Origin: Amia ocellicauda
Taxonomy: Eukaryota; Chordata; Actinopteri; Amiiformes; Amiidae
Reading direction: 5' to 3'
NCBI RefSeq assembly: GCF_036373705.1
Contig: NC_089863.1
Location: forward strand, 7,353,357-7,417,356
Length of the DNA stretch: 64,000 bases
The position numbers and the translations under genes are program-made. The notes beneath the pieces were generated by a model, which made no database searches, was not told the DNA's origin, and was given only the letters and a program-made list of their open reading frames with translations. Below, piece after piece: positions 22,331 to 33,470 of the stretch (position 1 is its first letter; each line of letters opens with the position of its first letter).

Positions 22331-25038
22331 GAGCATTAGAGACCAGTGCTCTCCCTGACTCTGGGAAAAGGGCTCCCACTGAGCAGCAGCCCTGTGAGCA
22401 GGAGTGGGGCTCCAGTCTGAGGCAGGACACAGAGCCCACAGCTACTGAAGACAAAAACAGTCTGTCTGAGCAGCACGGAAGCAGACACAGTGAAATGGAG
22501 CTCGGTGGACTGGTGTCTGCCCACATGGCGGAGCCACAGACTGTGGGTTTAACGCAGGGACTCGGGGCACTGGGATCTGAGTGTGGACCCAGTGCAGCTG
22601 GTGCTGAGCCAGACTCTACCAGTACACAGTGTGAGCCCAGTGTTGCGTCTGTTCACATTAAGACAGAGGACAGTGAACTGGAGTGGGAAATGCATACGGT
22701 TGTGAAAGATGAACCCTGTAATCTTAAACTAGAGAATATTACAGGAGACCTATGTAAACTGGAGCCGCAGCTTCCTGTAGATGGACTGTGTGACTCTGAC
22801 TCTTTTGCCTTGAGGATGGGGCTCAGTGGAGGCAGTGACAGTGCAGTGAGGGGTGAGAGCCCATCTCCACAGTCCAGACAGCATCCTGGACCCTCCAGCT
22901 CTGACTCTCCCCCCTCAAACACAACTGGGAAACATCAGGGCTGCCATCGTTGCCCCCAGTGTGAGAAAACGTATAGGTACTTTGGAAACTTAAAAAAACA
23001 CAAATGCATTCCTAGAAGGAAAAGAGTGCACTGCTGCAGCCTGTGTGGGAAGAGCTTTGATCGTTTAAGAATTCTGAAAATTCACCAGCGCACTCACACA
23101 GGAGAGAAACCGTACAGCTGCTCCCAGTGTGGGAAGAGCTTCACCCAATCATCAACACTTAATTCTCACCAGCGTATTCACACAGGGGAGAACCCGTACA
23201 GCTGCTCCCAGTGTGAGAAGAGTTTCCATCATGTAGAGAGCCTTAGATCTCACCAGTGTATTCACACAGGCGAGAGGAATTACAGCTGCTCCCAGTGTGG
23301 GAAGTGCTTCAGTCGGGCAGGACACCTTAAATCTCACCAGCGCATTCATACAGGGGAGAAACCATACAGCTGCACACTGTGTGGAAAGGGTTTCAGTCGG
23401 GCAGGAGACCTTAAATCTCACCAGCGCATTCACACAGGAGAGCGACCCTACATCTGCTCCCAGTGTGGAAAGAGCTTCACCCAAGCAGCAAGCCTTAATT
23501 CTCACAAGCGGATTCACACGGGGGAGAAACCCCACAGCTGCACACTGTGTGGGAAAGTTTTCAGTCGGGCAGGAAACCTTAAATCTCACCAGCGAATTCA
23601 CACAGGAGAGCGACCCTACATCTGCTCCCAGTGTGGCAAGAATTTCACTTACGCAGATAGTCTTAAATCTCACCAGCTCATTCACACGGCGGAGAAACCC
23701 TACAGCTGCACACTGTGTGGGAAAGGTTTCAGACGGACAGGAGGCCTTAAAGAACACCAACGCATTCACACGGGGGATAAATCCCACAGCTGCTCCCAGT
23801 GTGGGAAGAAATTCCATCTGGTAGGCAGCCTTATATCTCACCAGCGCATTCACACGGGGGAGAAACCATACAGCTGCTCCCAGTGTGGAAAGAGCTTCCG
23901 TCTGGCAGGCAACCTTAAATCTCACCAGCGGATTCACACGGGGGTGAAACCGTACAGCTGCTCGCAGTGTGGAAAGAGCTTCATTCAGGCAGGACACCTT
24001 AAACGTCACTACCTCGCTCACACGGGGGAGAAACGGTATAGCTGCTCCCTGTGTGGGAAGGGCTTCAGTCGGAGAGCAAGCCTTTATCATCACCAGCGCA
24101 TTCACACAGCTGAGAAGAATTACAGCTGCTCCCAGTGTGGGAAGAACTTCAGTAATGCTGGACACCTTAAATCTCACCAGCGCATTCATACAGGAGACCG
24201 ACCCTACATCTGCTCCCAGTGTGGGAAGAATTTCACTTACGCATATACCCTTAAATCTCACCAGCTCATTCACACGGGGGAGAAACCCTACAGCTGCACA
24301 CTGTGTGGGAAAGGTTTCAGTCGGGCAGGAAACCTTAAAGAACACCAACGCATTCACACGGGAGAGAAACCGTACAGCTGCTCCCAATGTGGGAAGTGCT
24401 TCCGTCTGGCAGGCAGCCTTCAATATCACCAGTGGATTCACACGGGCGTGAAACCGTACAGCTGCTCCCAGTGTGGAAAGAGTTTCGGTCTGGCAGGCAG
24501 CCTTAAATCTCACCAGCGGATTCACACGGGTGTAAAACCGTACAGCTGCTCGCAGTGTGGAAAGAGCTTCACTCAGGCAACACACCTTAAATTTCACGAG
24601 CGCATTCACACAGGAGAGAAACCATACAGCTGCCCCCAGTGTGGAAAGGGCTTTGCTCGGGCAGAAAACCTTAAATCTCACAAGCGCATTCACACAGGAG
24701 AGAAACCATACTGTTGCTCCCAGTGTGGGAAGGGCTTTGCTCTGGCAGCAAACCTTAAATCTCACGAGCGCATTCACACAGGAGAGAAACCATACAGCTG
24801 CTCCCAGTGTGGGAAGGGCTTTGCTCTGGCAGCAAACCTTAAATCTCACAAGCGCATTCACACGGGAGAGAAACCATACAGCTGCTCCCAGTGTGGGAAG
24901 GGCTTTGCTCGGGCAGAAAACCTTAAATCTCACAAGCGCATTCACACGGGAGAGAAACCATACAGCTGCACACTGTGTGAGAAGAGATTCAGTCAGGCAA
25001 GCACCCTTAAATCTCACCAGCACAGTCACACAGGGTAG
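22331..25038 (+). CDS. Zinc-finger gene 2, exon 2: 24-finger C2H2 protein
   Basis: Joined to exon 1 this gives a 982-residue protein. The first 200 or so residues of the exon form an acidic, Ser/Pro-rich linker with two sumoylation-type motifs (IKTED, VKDEP). A degenerate first finger (CPQCEKTY...HKC) is followed by 24 canonical C2H2 fingers to the C-terminus with TGEKP-type linkers. It is expected to be a nuclear DNA-binding regulator; the target is unknown. Fingers 21-24 are almost identical, and cassettes of three fingers recur inside the array and in the paralog at 3-833. The gene ends at a TAG where the paralog has GAG in the linker, and decayed finger sequence continues past it. There is no KRAB or SCAN domain. 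Confidence 0.92.
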
Positions 25039-26227
25039 AAACTAGGCAGCTGCTCCCAGAGTGGGAAGAGCTTCAGTTAGGCAGGCAACATTAAATCTCA
25101 GCAGTGTATTCATACTAAAGAAAATCTGTACTAGATTGGATTTTTATATTTAAAATTACACAAATAGTTATGTTAATAGTTCTTTGTATTATTGCTCTAT
25201 GTATCTTTGTATTGTAGCTCCTACTGTTTTCTCTATGGTCACCAGAAACATACAATTCTGAGTCATGACATGGTGGGGGTGTAATTTATGGACCACAAGA
25301 AGTAGTCATTACCAGAGCCGTTTCTAGGCATAAGTGACTGCTTAGGGCCCCCAGGCGCTAGGGGTGCCCCTAGCAAAAACTAATAATAAATTGAATATAT
25401 TTTAAATTATTTTCTATAATTGATCACAGTGATCAGTTTTCAGATTTGGATTTTATGTTTGATCATGGAAACAAATATAAGTTATGCTTTAGAGTCAAAC
25501 TGGATTCGTAAGGAAACATTGAAGACAAAGGAAAAGTTTTATGTTTCATTTGCCAGCAGTGCTTTTCTGACGAGGGCAATGTGAGTAGTTTTATCATTTG
25601 TGAGCGAAACATCCGTTTGGTGTAGCGTTTATAATTCAGTTTGCTGAATATAATTATTTGGTGTTTTTTCAAATATACATGTCTTTTACATTTTACATAT
25701 ACATTTTTTACCATTCCCGTTCAGAGTTGTTATATGTCTGCCTAGTTTTTATTAAAGTATTACTGTGTGGCACAGCCACTTAAAGACTGTTATACTTATT
25801 TTAATAAAGTCACGATTAATCTACAAATTGAAATACAATTTAAATAAAATAGAATTTAAAATATGAAGGGGATGTCTCCACCAATCATGAATTGGTTGTG
25901 TTCATTCATTCAGTTTGGCAGTAAGAGAAAGAAACAAACCACATTTACCTGGAGGTTCCCCTTTTGCTACTCAATAAGGCATACTTGATCTGAAAATGAA
26001 AGATATTTCACAGATTAGGTCAACTATATATACATTATCTAATGAGGCTCTGCAGAGGAGATAATATTCTCATTATTATCATGGACTTTTCTGTGGCAAA
26101 TACACAGCTGGTGTGAATGTCTATGATTATGATTAAATGTCAAATGTGATGTCTAAAATCCATTATTTTTGTTTCCTCTGAATAAAAAATATATAGTTTA
26201 TTCCATTTGGTCCCAGTTTCAAGAAGC
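25039..26227. other. 3' flank of zinc-finger gene 2
   Basis: Decayed finger code continues to about 25135. An AATAAA lies near 25384. CCAGAGCCGTTTCTAGGCAT at about 25313 is a hAT-like end. The remainder is AT-rich with no gene seen. Confidence 0.5.
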
Positions 26228-26715
26228 TGATTATTATTTATATTATTTATTTATTTATTAGCAGATGCCCTTATCCAGGGTGACTTACAAAACATAAGAG
26301 CATTATAAAAGTGCAATACAGTCTAGAATTACATATCAAAGCATAGTACAAATTACAAGTTCAAAAGTGCATAAGAGAAATATACAGTTAATACAAGTCC
26401 TACATCCTAGATTTGTGAGCTAATAATTGCAGACAAAATGTGAAGTCATAGTTAATAGCTAAGGGGAAGGGGACATAGGGGTAAACAATATAAACAACAC
26501 GAGTACTAGCAATGCAAAAGCAAGTTGTGCCATACAGTGCAATTTAACAGGAGATCTGAGCCCCACAAGGGAATAACAGCTAAGTTACAGGTACAGTCTG
26601 AGTAATCACCGGAAAGTGGTCAGAGACTCTGCTGTCCTGAGTTCATCCTGAGGGATGAGAAGGAGCAGCTCTGGAGGAAGGGGAGCGGAGAGGATAACTG
26701 ACGGGAGCTTTTCCT
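26228..26715 (-). mobile_element. L2-type LINE 3' end
   Basis: On the minus strand this reads the L2 3' UTR and the tail CTGGATAAGGGCATCTGCTA with a TAAA-rich end. It parallels 61860-62310 over most of its length. Only the last part of the coding region is present (LRSPSSRAAPSHPSG). Confidence 0.8.
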
Positions 26716-26790
26716 AAGTTGTATCTCATTGTGACCAAAATGTGTTCCATGATAACATTTATAGATTTTAATGATATATATATATATATA

Positions 26791-27787
26791 CTACCGGTCA
26801 AAAGTTTTAGAACGCCTAAATTTTCCACTTTTTATTGAAGTTTACACAGTTTAATGTCTCCATGGATTTAATTAAAGCATATAACAAATAAACAATTGGA
26901 GATAAAAAATAAATCATGGAATCGTTTTGTTTAACAAAATGTAACCCCTTAAACTGACAAATCCCTCTGGTATTGTTAAAAGTGCAACAAATCCATGCGC
27001 TTCTATTTAATCCCATGTGTGCTCTTCACTGTTGTGTTGTTTGCCAAGTATTTGGTATCCCATGAAAGCTGAGACTCTGATGTGAAAAATGTGTTTTTTA
27101 TACCCCCCTGCATTCTGAAATGGGGGGGTATGGGGGTCTGAGTAGGAATACAAAATCTGAGAAAATATTGACAATCATGACATATTCTGGAACCAGACAG
27201 TCTACTGATCAAAACAAAACCATCCATGTTTTGGTAGAAGCAACACATACCCGTAGAGAGCTCAAAATGTCAAGATGGAAAACTGTTTACAGTGTACTAA
27301 TCCACAATGATTTTACATAATTGGATCTAAACTTCTCTGTGTTTGATAAAACATCAAATAATATTATTGTTCTGAACAAAACAAGCCTATCTGCAAAGAA
27401 ATCCGATCGAAACTAAGTGATCTGTGACCGTCTGAATGAGACTCCCCCCCCCTCGGGCTCTGAATGATGGCGGGCGACATGGAAACTGTAAATCGGATGT
27501 GTTTCAAACGATATGCGCATTGTAGGAATAAATACAGTGTAACTTCTACGTACAGGAGCTGCGCATAACACTGCCAAATAATGCTTAAGAAGGTGTAGTA
27601 ACACAGTATATAACTCTGAAATATCCATTATTTTTCAGTTTTTGGTAACCTAATTTATTTATTTTTTACCTCTGGCAGTTTTCTGCTTACCTATGTACTA
27701 TTTCAGGTTATTCATTGGATTGGAACTGCTTAAATTTCAATACAAACTGGAAAAATGGGGGTGTTATAAAACTTTTGACTGGTAGTG
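26791..27787. mobile_element. Decayed Tc1-like element
   Basis: The ends CTACCGGTCAAAAGTTTTAG and the reverse complement of CACTACCAGTCAAAAGTTTT define a Tc1-type terminal repeat beside TA-rich DNA. The roughly 1-kb interior has no recognisable transposase, only short frames on both strands. Confidence 0.7.
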
Positions 27788-27793
27788 TATATA

Positions 27794-29006
27794 CACTCAC
27801 CTAAAGGATTATTAGGAACACCATACTAATACTGTGTTTGACCCCCTTTCGCCTTCAGAACTGCCTTAATTCTACGTGGCATTGATTCAACAAGGTGCTG
27901 AAAGCATTCTTTAGAAATGTTGGCCCATATTGATAGGATAGCATCTTGCAGTTGATGGAGATTTGTGGGATGCACATCCAGGGCACGAAGCTCCCGTTCC
28001 ACCACATCCCAAAGATGCTCTATTGGGTTGAGATCTGGTGACTGTGGGGGCCAGTTTAGTACAGTGAACTCATTGTCATGTTCAAGAAACCAATTTGAAA
28101 TGATTCGACCTTTGTGACATGGTGCATTATCCTGCTGGAAGTAGCCCTCAGAAGATGGGTACATGGTGGTCATAAAGGGATGGACATGGTCAGAAACAAT
28201 GCTCAGGTAGGCCGTGGCATTTAAACGATGCCCAATTGGCACTAAGGGGCCTAAAGTGTGCCAAGAAAACACCCGCCACACCACCACCACCAGCCTGCAC
28301 AGTGGTAACAAGGCATGATGGATCCATGTTCTCATTCTGTTTACGCCAAATTCCGACTCTACCATCTGAATGTCTCAATAGAAATCGAGACTCATTAGAC
28401 CAGGCAACATTTTTCCAGTCTTCAACTGTCCAATTTTGGTGAGCTTGTGCAAATTGTAGCCTCTTTTTCCTATTTGTAGTGGAGATGAGTGGTACCCGGT
28501 GGGGTCTTCTGCTGTTGTAGCCCATCCGCCTCAAGGTTGTACGTGTTGTGGCTTCACAAATGCTTTGCTGCATACCTCGGTTGTAACGAGTGGTTATTTC
28601 AGTCAAAGTTGCTCTCCTATCAGCTTGAATCAGTCGGCCCATTCTCCTCTGACCTCTAGCATCAACAAGGCATTTTTGCCCACAGGACTGCCGCATACTG
28701 GATGTTTTTCCCTTTTCACACCATTCTTTGTAAACCCTAGAAATGGTTGTGCGTGAAAATCCCAGTAACTGAGCAGATTGTGAAATACTCAGACCGGCCC
28801 GTCTGGCACCAACAACCATGCCACGCTCAAAATTGCTTAAATCACCTTTCTTTCCCATTCAGACATTCAGTTTGGAGTTCAGGAGATTGTCTTGACCAGG
28901 ACCACACCCCTAAATGCATTGAAGCAACTGCCATGTGATTGGTTGGTTAGATAATTGCATTAATGAGAAATTGAACAGGTGTTCCTAATAATCCTTTAGG
29001 TGAGTG
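27794..29006 (-). mobile_element. DD36E Tc1-like transposon, copy D (nearly full length)
   Basis: Both ends and the TA target are present and it is 1213 bp long. It begins six bases (TATATA) after the right end of the decayed Tc1 element at 26791-27787. Confidence 0.95.
27826..28858 (-). pseudogene. DD36E transposase of copy D, frameshifted
   Basis: The N-terminal 190 or so residues are intact, including both helix-turn-helix regions, and the first catalytic motif reads WSNES instead of WSDES (Asp to Asn). An 8-base loss in the GGT-rich Gly run at about 28275 shifts the frame. The C-terminal part with FQQDN and PIEHL then continues in another frame. The enzyme is doubly disabled. Confidence 0.9.
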
Positions 29007-29008
29007 TA

Positions 29009-29169
29009 TATGCTGTTGAATTATAAAACTGTGGGAAGTTGTGGAAATATTGATTTGAATATATCAGTGACTGGCCTCTTATTTCTTGACACTTGTTTGG
29101 CTGTCATTGAACAGACTCGTCTTATTTATTTTGTATTTGTCATTCTTGTTCACTAAGATTAAATATGAA
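29009..29169. other. 3' flank of the CARD gene
   Basis: It holds a minus-strand AATAAA at 29130-29125, 40 bases past the CARD gene stop, suggesting a compact 3' UTR. Confidence 0.5.
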
Positions 29170-29499
29170 TTATGTCACTCCATCTTCAAATAAATCATCA
29201 GGATAATGCTGAAGGCCAACATTAAATTCATTACCTAGCATTGAATGAAACAGAAATGTTTGGTGGAATTTATGGTCCCGGACATTGAGACTGGAGAACA
29301 ATGCCTCTGTTGCAGATTGTCCTTTCAGGCACACAGTGCGTATGAGGCCGGCCGCCTGTACCCGCGTGTCCCTCAGTGACATCACTTCCTCTGCCTCCTC
29401 TGCACTGAGAGCTCCACTTCGCTGTAGATCCTCAAGCAGCCCGTCAATCACTTCCTCGGTCACATTGTTTACGAACACCACCTGTTTCCAGAACACCAT
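29170..29499 (-). CDS. CARD-domain protein, single coding exon (109 residues)
   Basis: Residues 5-78 fit a caspase-recruitment (CARD) fold of the caspase-1 type: VIDGLLEDLQRSGALSAEEA, the spacer SLRDTRVQAAGLI and KGQSATEALFSSL. CARDs form homotypic contacts in inflammasome and apoptosis complexes in the cytoplasm. The ATG lies in a near-perfect Kozak context (GCCATGG) two bases after a good acceptor (TTTTTCAG), so a 5' UTR exon further up is likely. TAA at 29172-29170 and a nearby AATAAA argue for a CARD-only protein, similar in concept to mammalian CARD-only regulators. It could also be one exon of a larger gene. The last 30 residues show no domain. Confidence 0.65.
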   Translation of the reverse strand: MVFWKQVVFVNNVTEEVIDGLLEDLQRSGALSAEEAEEVMSLRDTRVQAAGLIRTVCLKGQSATEALFSSLNVRDHKFHQTFLFHSMLGNEFNVGLQHYPDDLFEDGVT

Positions 29500-29501
29500 G
29501 G

Positions 29502-31319
29502 CTGAAAAATCACAAAGAGAGAGTGAATGAAAATGGCAAATTGAATCAGCCCATTTACAACTCATTTATATGAAAGGGACAATATTTTAATGAGACCGAT
29601 GATCTCCCCTGAACAGCCCAAGGAAATATACTGTATTGAGTACTAGTATGGATGAAACACATCACAATTGTAGGGCTGTGAATTAGATTAACACCCCTGT
29701 GTACGTGTTACAATGGGAGAGACAAACGCTGCTGCACAAGAAGAACCTGAGATTCTAAGAAAGGTCACACGCTTTCTTCAAAGTTAAAGGGTGTATTTGA
29801 GCTGATAGATCTTATAATTATTATTAATTTTCCTTTTTCTAGCTGTCCAACCCATAGCCAACCCAACCCATGTCACTCAAACTTTTGAGTGAATTTCTTG
29901 CACAAGTGAATAGCTTTGTGTAAAATGGACATATTCCTTCATCTGTCACTTGGTGGAGCTGTGTTCATCATAGACCTGTAGCAGAAACAGGCTCCCGGGC
30001 TACTACTGGCGCTATACATGGAAATTCGTGCAGAAAAAATCTAAAAAATAAAGAAGTATCGTATTAAAGACAACAAGTGATAATATACATCAGTACAATT
30101 CCTAATAATGATATGCATTATATTTTAGTTTAATACATTTCACATTGGCCAATATACACTTTTCAACATTAATTTTGATCGATAACACTAACAGTAGGCT
30201 ATAGGCTACATTATAGATTCACTATAAAACATGATCAGGTGTCTATATTGGTAGGCTTACAGGAAAACATGTAGTTACGTCTTAACTAAACTCGGTAACG
30301 AAATGGAAAACAAAAATAATTATTAATAATAATTAAATTAGGTTATGGGCCTATGTGTGTATGTGTGTGTGTGTATGCGATAATTAGGCTACATACTAGA
30401 GGTTGATCGATAGTGTATTTTCAAAACCGATACCGATAACAATAATTAGGGTGGGGGGAAAAGCTGATTTCCGATTAATGGCCGATAATTTTTCTCTATC
30501 AATAAAATCAATATACTGTATAAAATATATAGCACTCAATGTAAAATTGCAACAATTAAAATAAATCAATTCAAATTCTGGCAAATTTTGAAAATTGGAA
30601 AACAAATGAGGGAGTTATGAAGAATGAATTCATTGGAAAGTTTTTGATAAAATGACAGCATTAATTCAACATTACCCTTTTTAAATCATTGATGAAAAAA
30701 AAATACACATAATGAAATTCCAGTAAAAGCAACCTTTGGGTACTTTACTTATGTTCAGATGTAACTGCTCGCTGTGGAATGTGTAGCTGCGGTCAGCGGT
30801 GCCGGTCAAACAGGTTCTGCGGATGCGCTGCTGTCTCTGCTAAAACAGAGACCAGACAGTATTTCACGCTTTCCATTTGTAGATTTGTGTGGTAAAACTC
30901 CTTTCTTATTTCTCAAACAATTGCAATAAACGTGTTGCATTTGCAAGTAATAAAGGCGGCTGCTGTTATTTTACAACCGGATTAGCAAGGAAACATTAGA
31001 AAATTCTGGAATCATATAAGGACGTCACCATGTACACAAACGCCTAATTTTTGTAATCCACATTACACAAATAAATACGATAACTCAATAATAAATAAAT
31101 AACTCAGTAGGAATAAGATCCAAATGTGAACAAATGTAATGCCCTGATTTAAATCCAGTCATCATTTTCACAGAAATGCCTAAATGTGCTGTTGATGTTT
31201 CTCTAGTCAGACTGGGATGGAAGTGAATATGGCCGCTGTCATCAATTAGTTTGTGAGTGAAATGAATGACAGATGCACATATATGCACATTTTTTTTTCA
31301 TTAGTATGCTTCTGTTGTG
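29502..31319. other. Repeat-rich intergenic region
   Basis: About 29985-30245 matches 46195-46715 in inverted orientation (a dispersed repeat). AGAGGTTGATCGATAGTG at about 30399, followed by CCGATA-rich DNA, is a hAT-like left end. No coding gene was seen. Confidence 0.45.
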
Positions 31320-31470
31320 TAGGTTGAATGCAATAGGTTACACAAGTATAGTTGCAGCCTGTGAACTACGCACTGACATTAATGGCAACACGTCTCTTTG
31401 GGCAATGTGTGAGTTGACTCTATGCCCCCCACTTCTGAAGATGCGCTCAGCCGTCCATGCTTGTGTTGCT
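31320..31470 (-). pseudogene. hAT transposase C-terminal relic
   Basis: One minus-strand frame reads WTAERIFRSGGHRVNSHIAQ, close to the dimerisation-domain signature of hAT transposases (ERxFSxxGxxxxxxR). Stops and the lack of upstream catalytic sequence make it a fossil. It may belong to the hAT element whose left end is near 30399. Confidence 0.55.
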
Positions 31471-31955
31471 CTTGCTGTGTTGGTTGTGAATGATGTTATA
31501 AATGTTGCAGATCAAATGTTGATGCTGCATAATTTGTTTACTGGTAACTAAGAAGTGTGTCCTCTGCTATGCCCTGGCATAGAAATGATGTTACTTAACT
31601 TTTTCAGTTGGCTTATGTCAATCAGACTATCAACAGAAGTGAGGAGGCTGCCAGCACCTAACCAGTATATCTCTGAGCTGCAGTGATTTGCTGACCAAAT
31701 CCACTTCTCTTGTATTGAGAATTCTACATTCAGTGAAAGCAATACAATTAGCTTCAGAAATATAGGTAATCGACTATCTATCAGAATAAATTAATAGTGA
31801 GGAAAACGTTTAAGTGAGTTAAAATAGAAATCTCATTTTATGTAGGAGGTATCTGAAGATATTGAGATTGTAGTTGTTTTAAATGTACACAGTTTCAATT
31901 TCAGCATGGTGTGTCCGACCGTGCCAGAGACATTTCGAAAAATGGGGCCTATATA

Positions 31956-33450
31956 CAGTGAGGGAAAAAAGTATTTGATCCCCTGCTGATTTTGTATGTT
32001 TGCCCACTGATAAAGAAATTATCAGTCTATAATTTTAATGGTAGGTGTATTTTAATAGTGAGAGAATAACAACAAAAAAATCCAGAAAAACACATTTCAA
32101 AAAAGTTATAAATTGATTTGCATGTTAATGAGGGAAATAAGTATTTGATCCCCTATCAATCAGCAAGATTTCTGGCTCCCAGGTGTCTTTTATACAGGTA
32201 ACGAGCTGAGATTAGGAGCACTCTCTTAAAGGGACACCTGTCCACAGAAGCAATCAATCAATCAGATTCCAAACTCTCCACCATGACCAAGACCAAAGAG
32301 CTGTCCAAGGATGTCAGGGACAAGATTGTAGACCTACACAAGGCTGGAATGGGCTACAAGACCATCACCAAGCAGCTTGGTGAGAAGGTGACAACAGTTG
32401 GTGCGATTATTCGCAAATGGAAGAAACACAAAATAACTGTCAGTCTCCCTCGGTCTGGGGCTCCATGCAAGATCTCACCTCGTGGAGTTTCAATGATCAT
32501 GAGAACGATGAGGAATCAGCCCAGAACTACACGGGACCATAGTCACCAAGAAAACAATTGGTAACACACTACGCCGTGAAGGACTGAAATCCTGCAGCGC
32601 CCGCAAGGTCCCCCTGCTCAACAAAGCACATGTACAGGCCCGTCTGAAGTTTGCCAATGAACATCTGAATGATTCAGAGGAGAACTGGGTGAAAGTGTTG
32701 TGGTCAGATGAGACCAAAATCGAGCTCTTTGGCATCAACTCAACTCGCCGTGTTTGGAGGAGGAGGAATGACCCCAAGAACACCATCCCCACCGTCAAAC
32801 ATGGAGGTGGAAACATTATGCTTTGGGGGTGTTTTTCTGCTAAGGGGACAGGACAACTGCACCGCATCAAAGGGACGATGGACGGGGCCATGTACCGTCA
32901 AATCTTGGGTGAGAACCTCCTTCCCTCAGCCAGGGCATTGAAAATGGGTCGTGGATGGGTATTCCAGCATGACAATGACCCAAAACACACAGCCAAGGCA
33001 ACAAAGGAGTGGCTCAAGAAGAAGCACATTAAGGTCCTGGAGTGGCCTAGCCAGTCTCCAGACCTTAATCCCATAGAAAATCTGTGGAGGGAGCTGAAGG
33101 TTTGAGTTGCCAAACGTCAGCCTCAAAACCTTAATGACTTGGAGAGGATCTGCAAAGAGGAGTGGGACAAAATCCCTCCTGAGATGTGTGCAAACCTGGT
33201 GGCCAACTACAAGAAACGTATGACCTCTGTCACCAAGTACTAAGTCGAAGGGGTCAAATACTTATTTCTCTTATTAACATGCAAATCAATTTATACCTTT
33301 TTTGAAATGCGTTTTTCTGGATTTGTTTGTTGTTATTCTGTCTCTCACTGTTAAAATACACCTACCATTAAAATTATAGACAGATCATTTCTTTGTCAGT
33401 GGGCAAACGTACAAAATCAGCAGGGGATCAAATACTTTTTTCCCTCACTG
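31956..33450 (+). mobile_element. Tc1-like element, DD34E, full length
   Basis: The ends CAGTGAGGGAAAAAAGTATT and its inverted counterpart lie beside TA. It is 1495 bp long. A second repeat block, GGGAAATAAGTATTTGATCC, inside each end gives the IR/DR layout of Sleeping Beauty-like elements. Confidence 0.95.
32283..33243 (+). pseudogene. Tc1 DD34E transposase, inactivated
   Basis: It starts [20 protein letters not shown] with a clear helix-turn-helix domain. A small deletion near 32530 shifts the frame after about 80 residues. The catalytic part is readable again from about 32580 with [15 protein letters not shown] and NPIENLW (34 residues between the second Asp and Glu). A TGA at 33103-33105 sits where the family has CGA, a CpG-type change, and the natural stop is at 33241-33243. 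Confidence 0.9.
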
Positions 33451-33470
33451 TACATGGGAGGACTATGAGT

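Noticed and set aside
23152-25029. Long open frame (625 codons) antisense to the zinc-finger exon
   Set aside because: It is a by-product of the 84-bp finger periodicity. The peptide is a low-quality repeat with no known domain, and the sense frame is clearly the gene.
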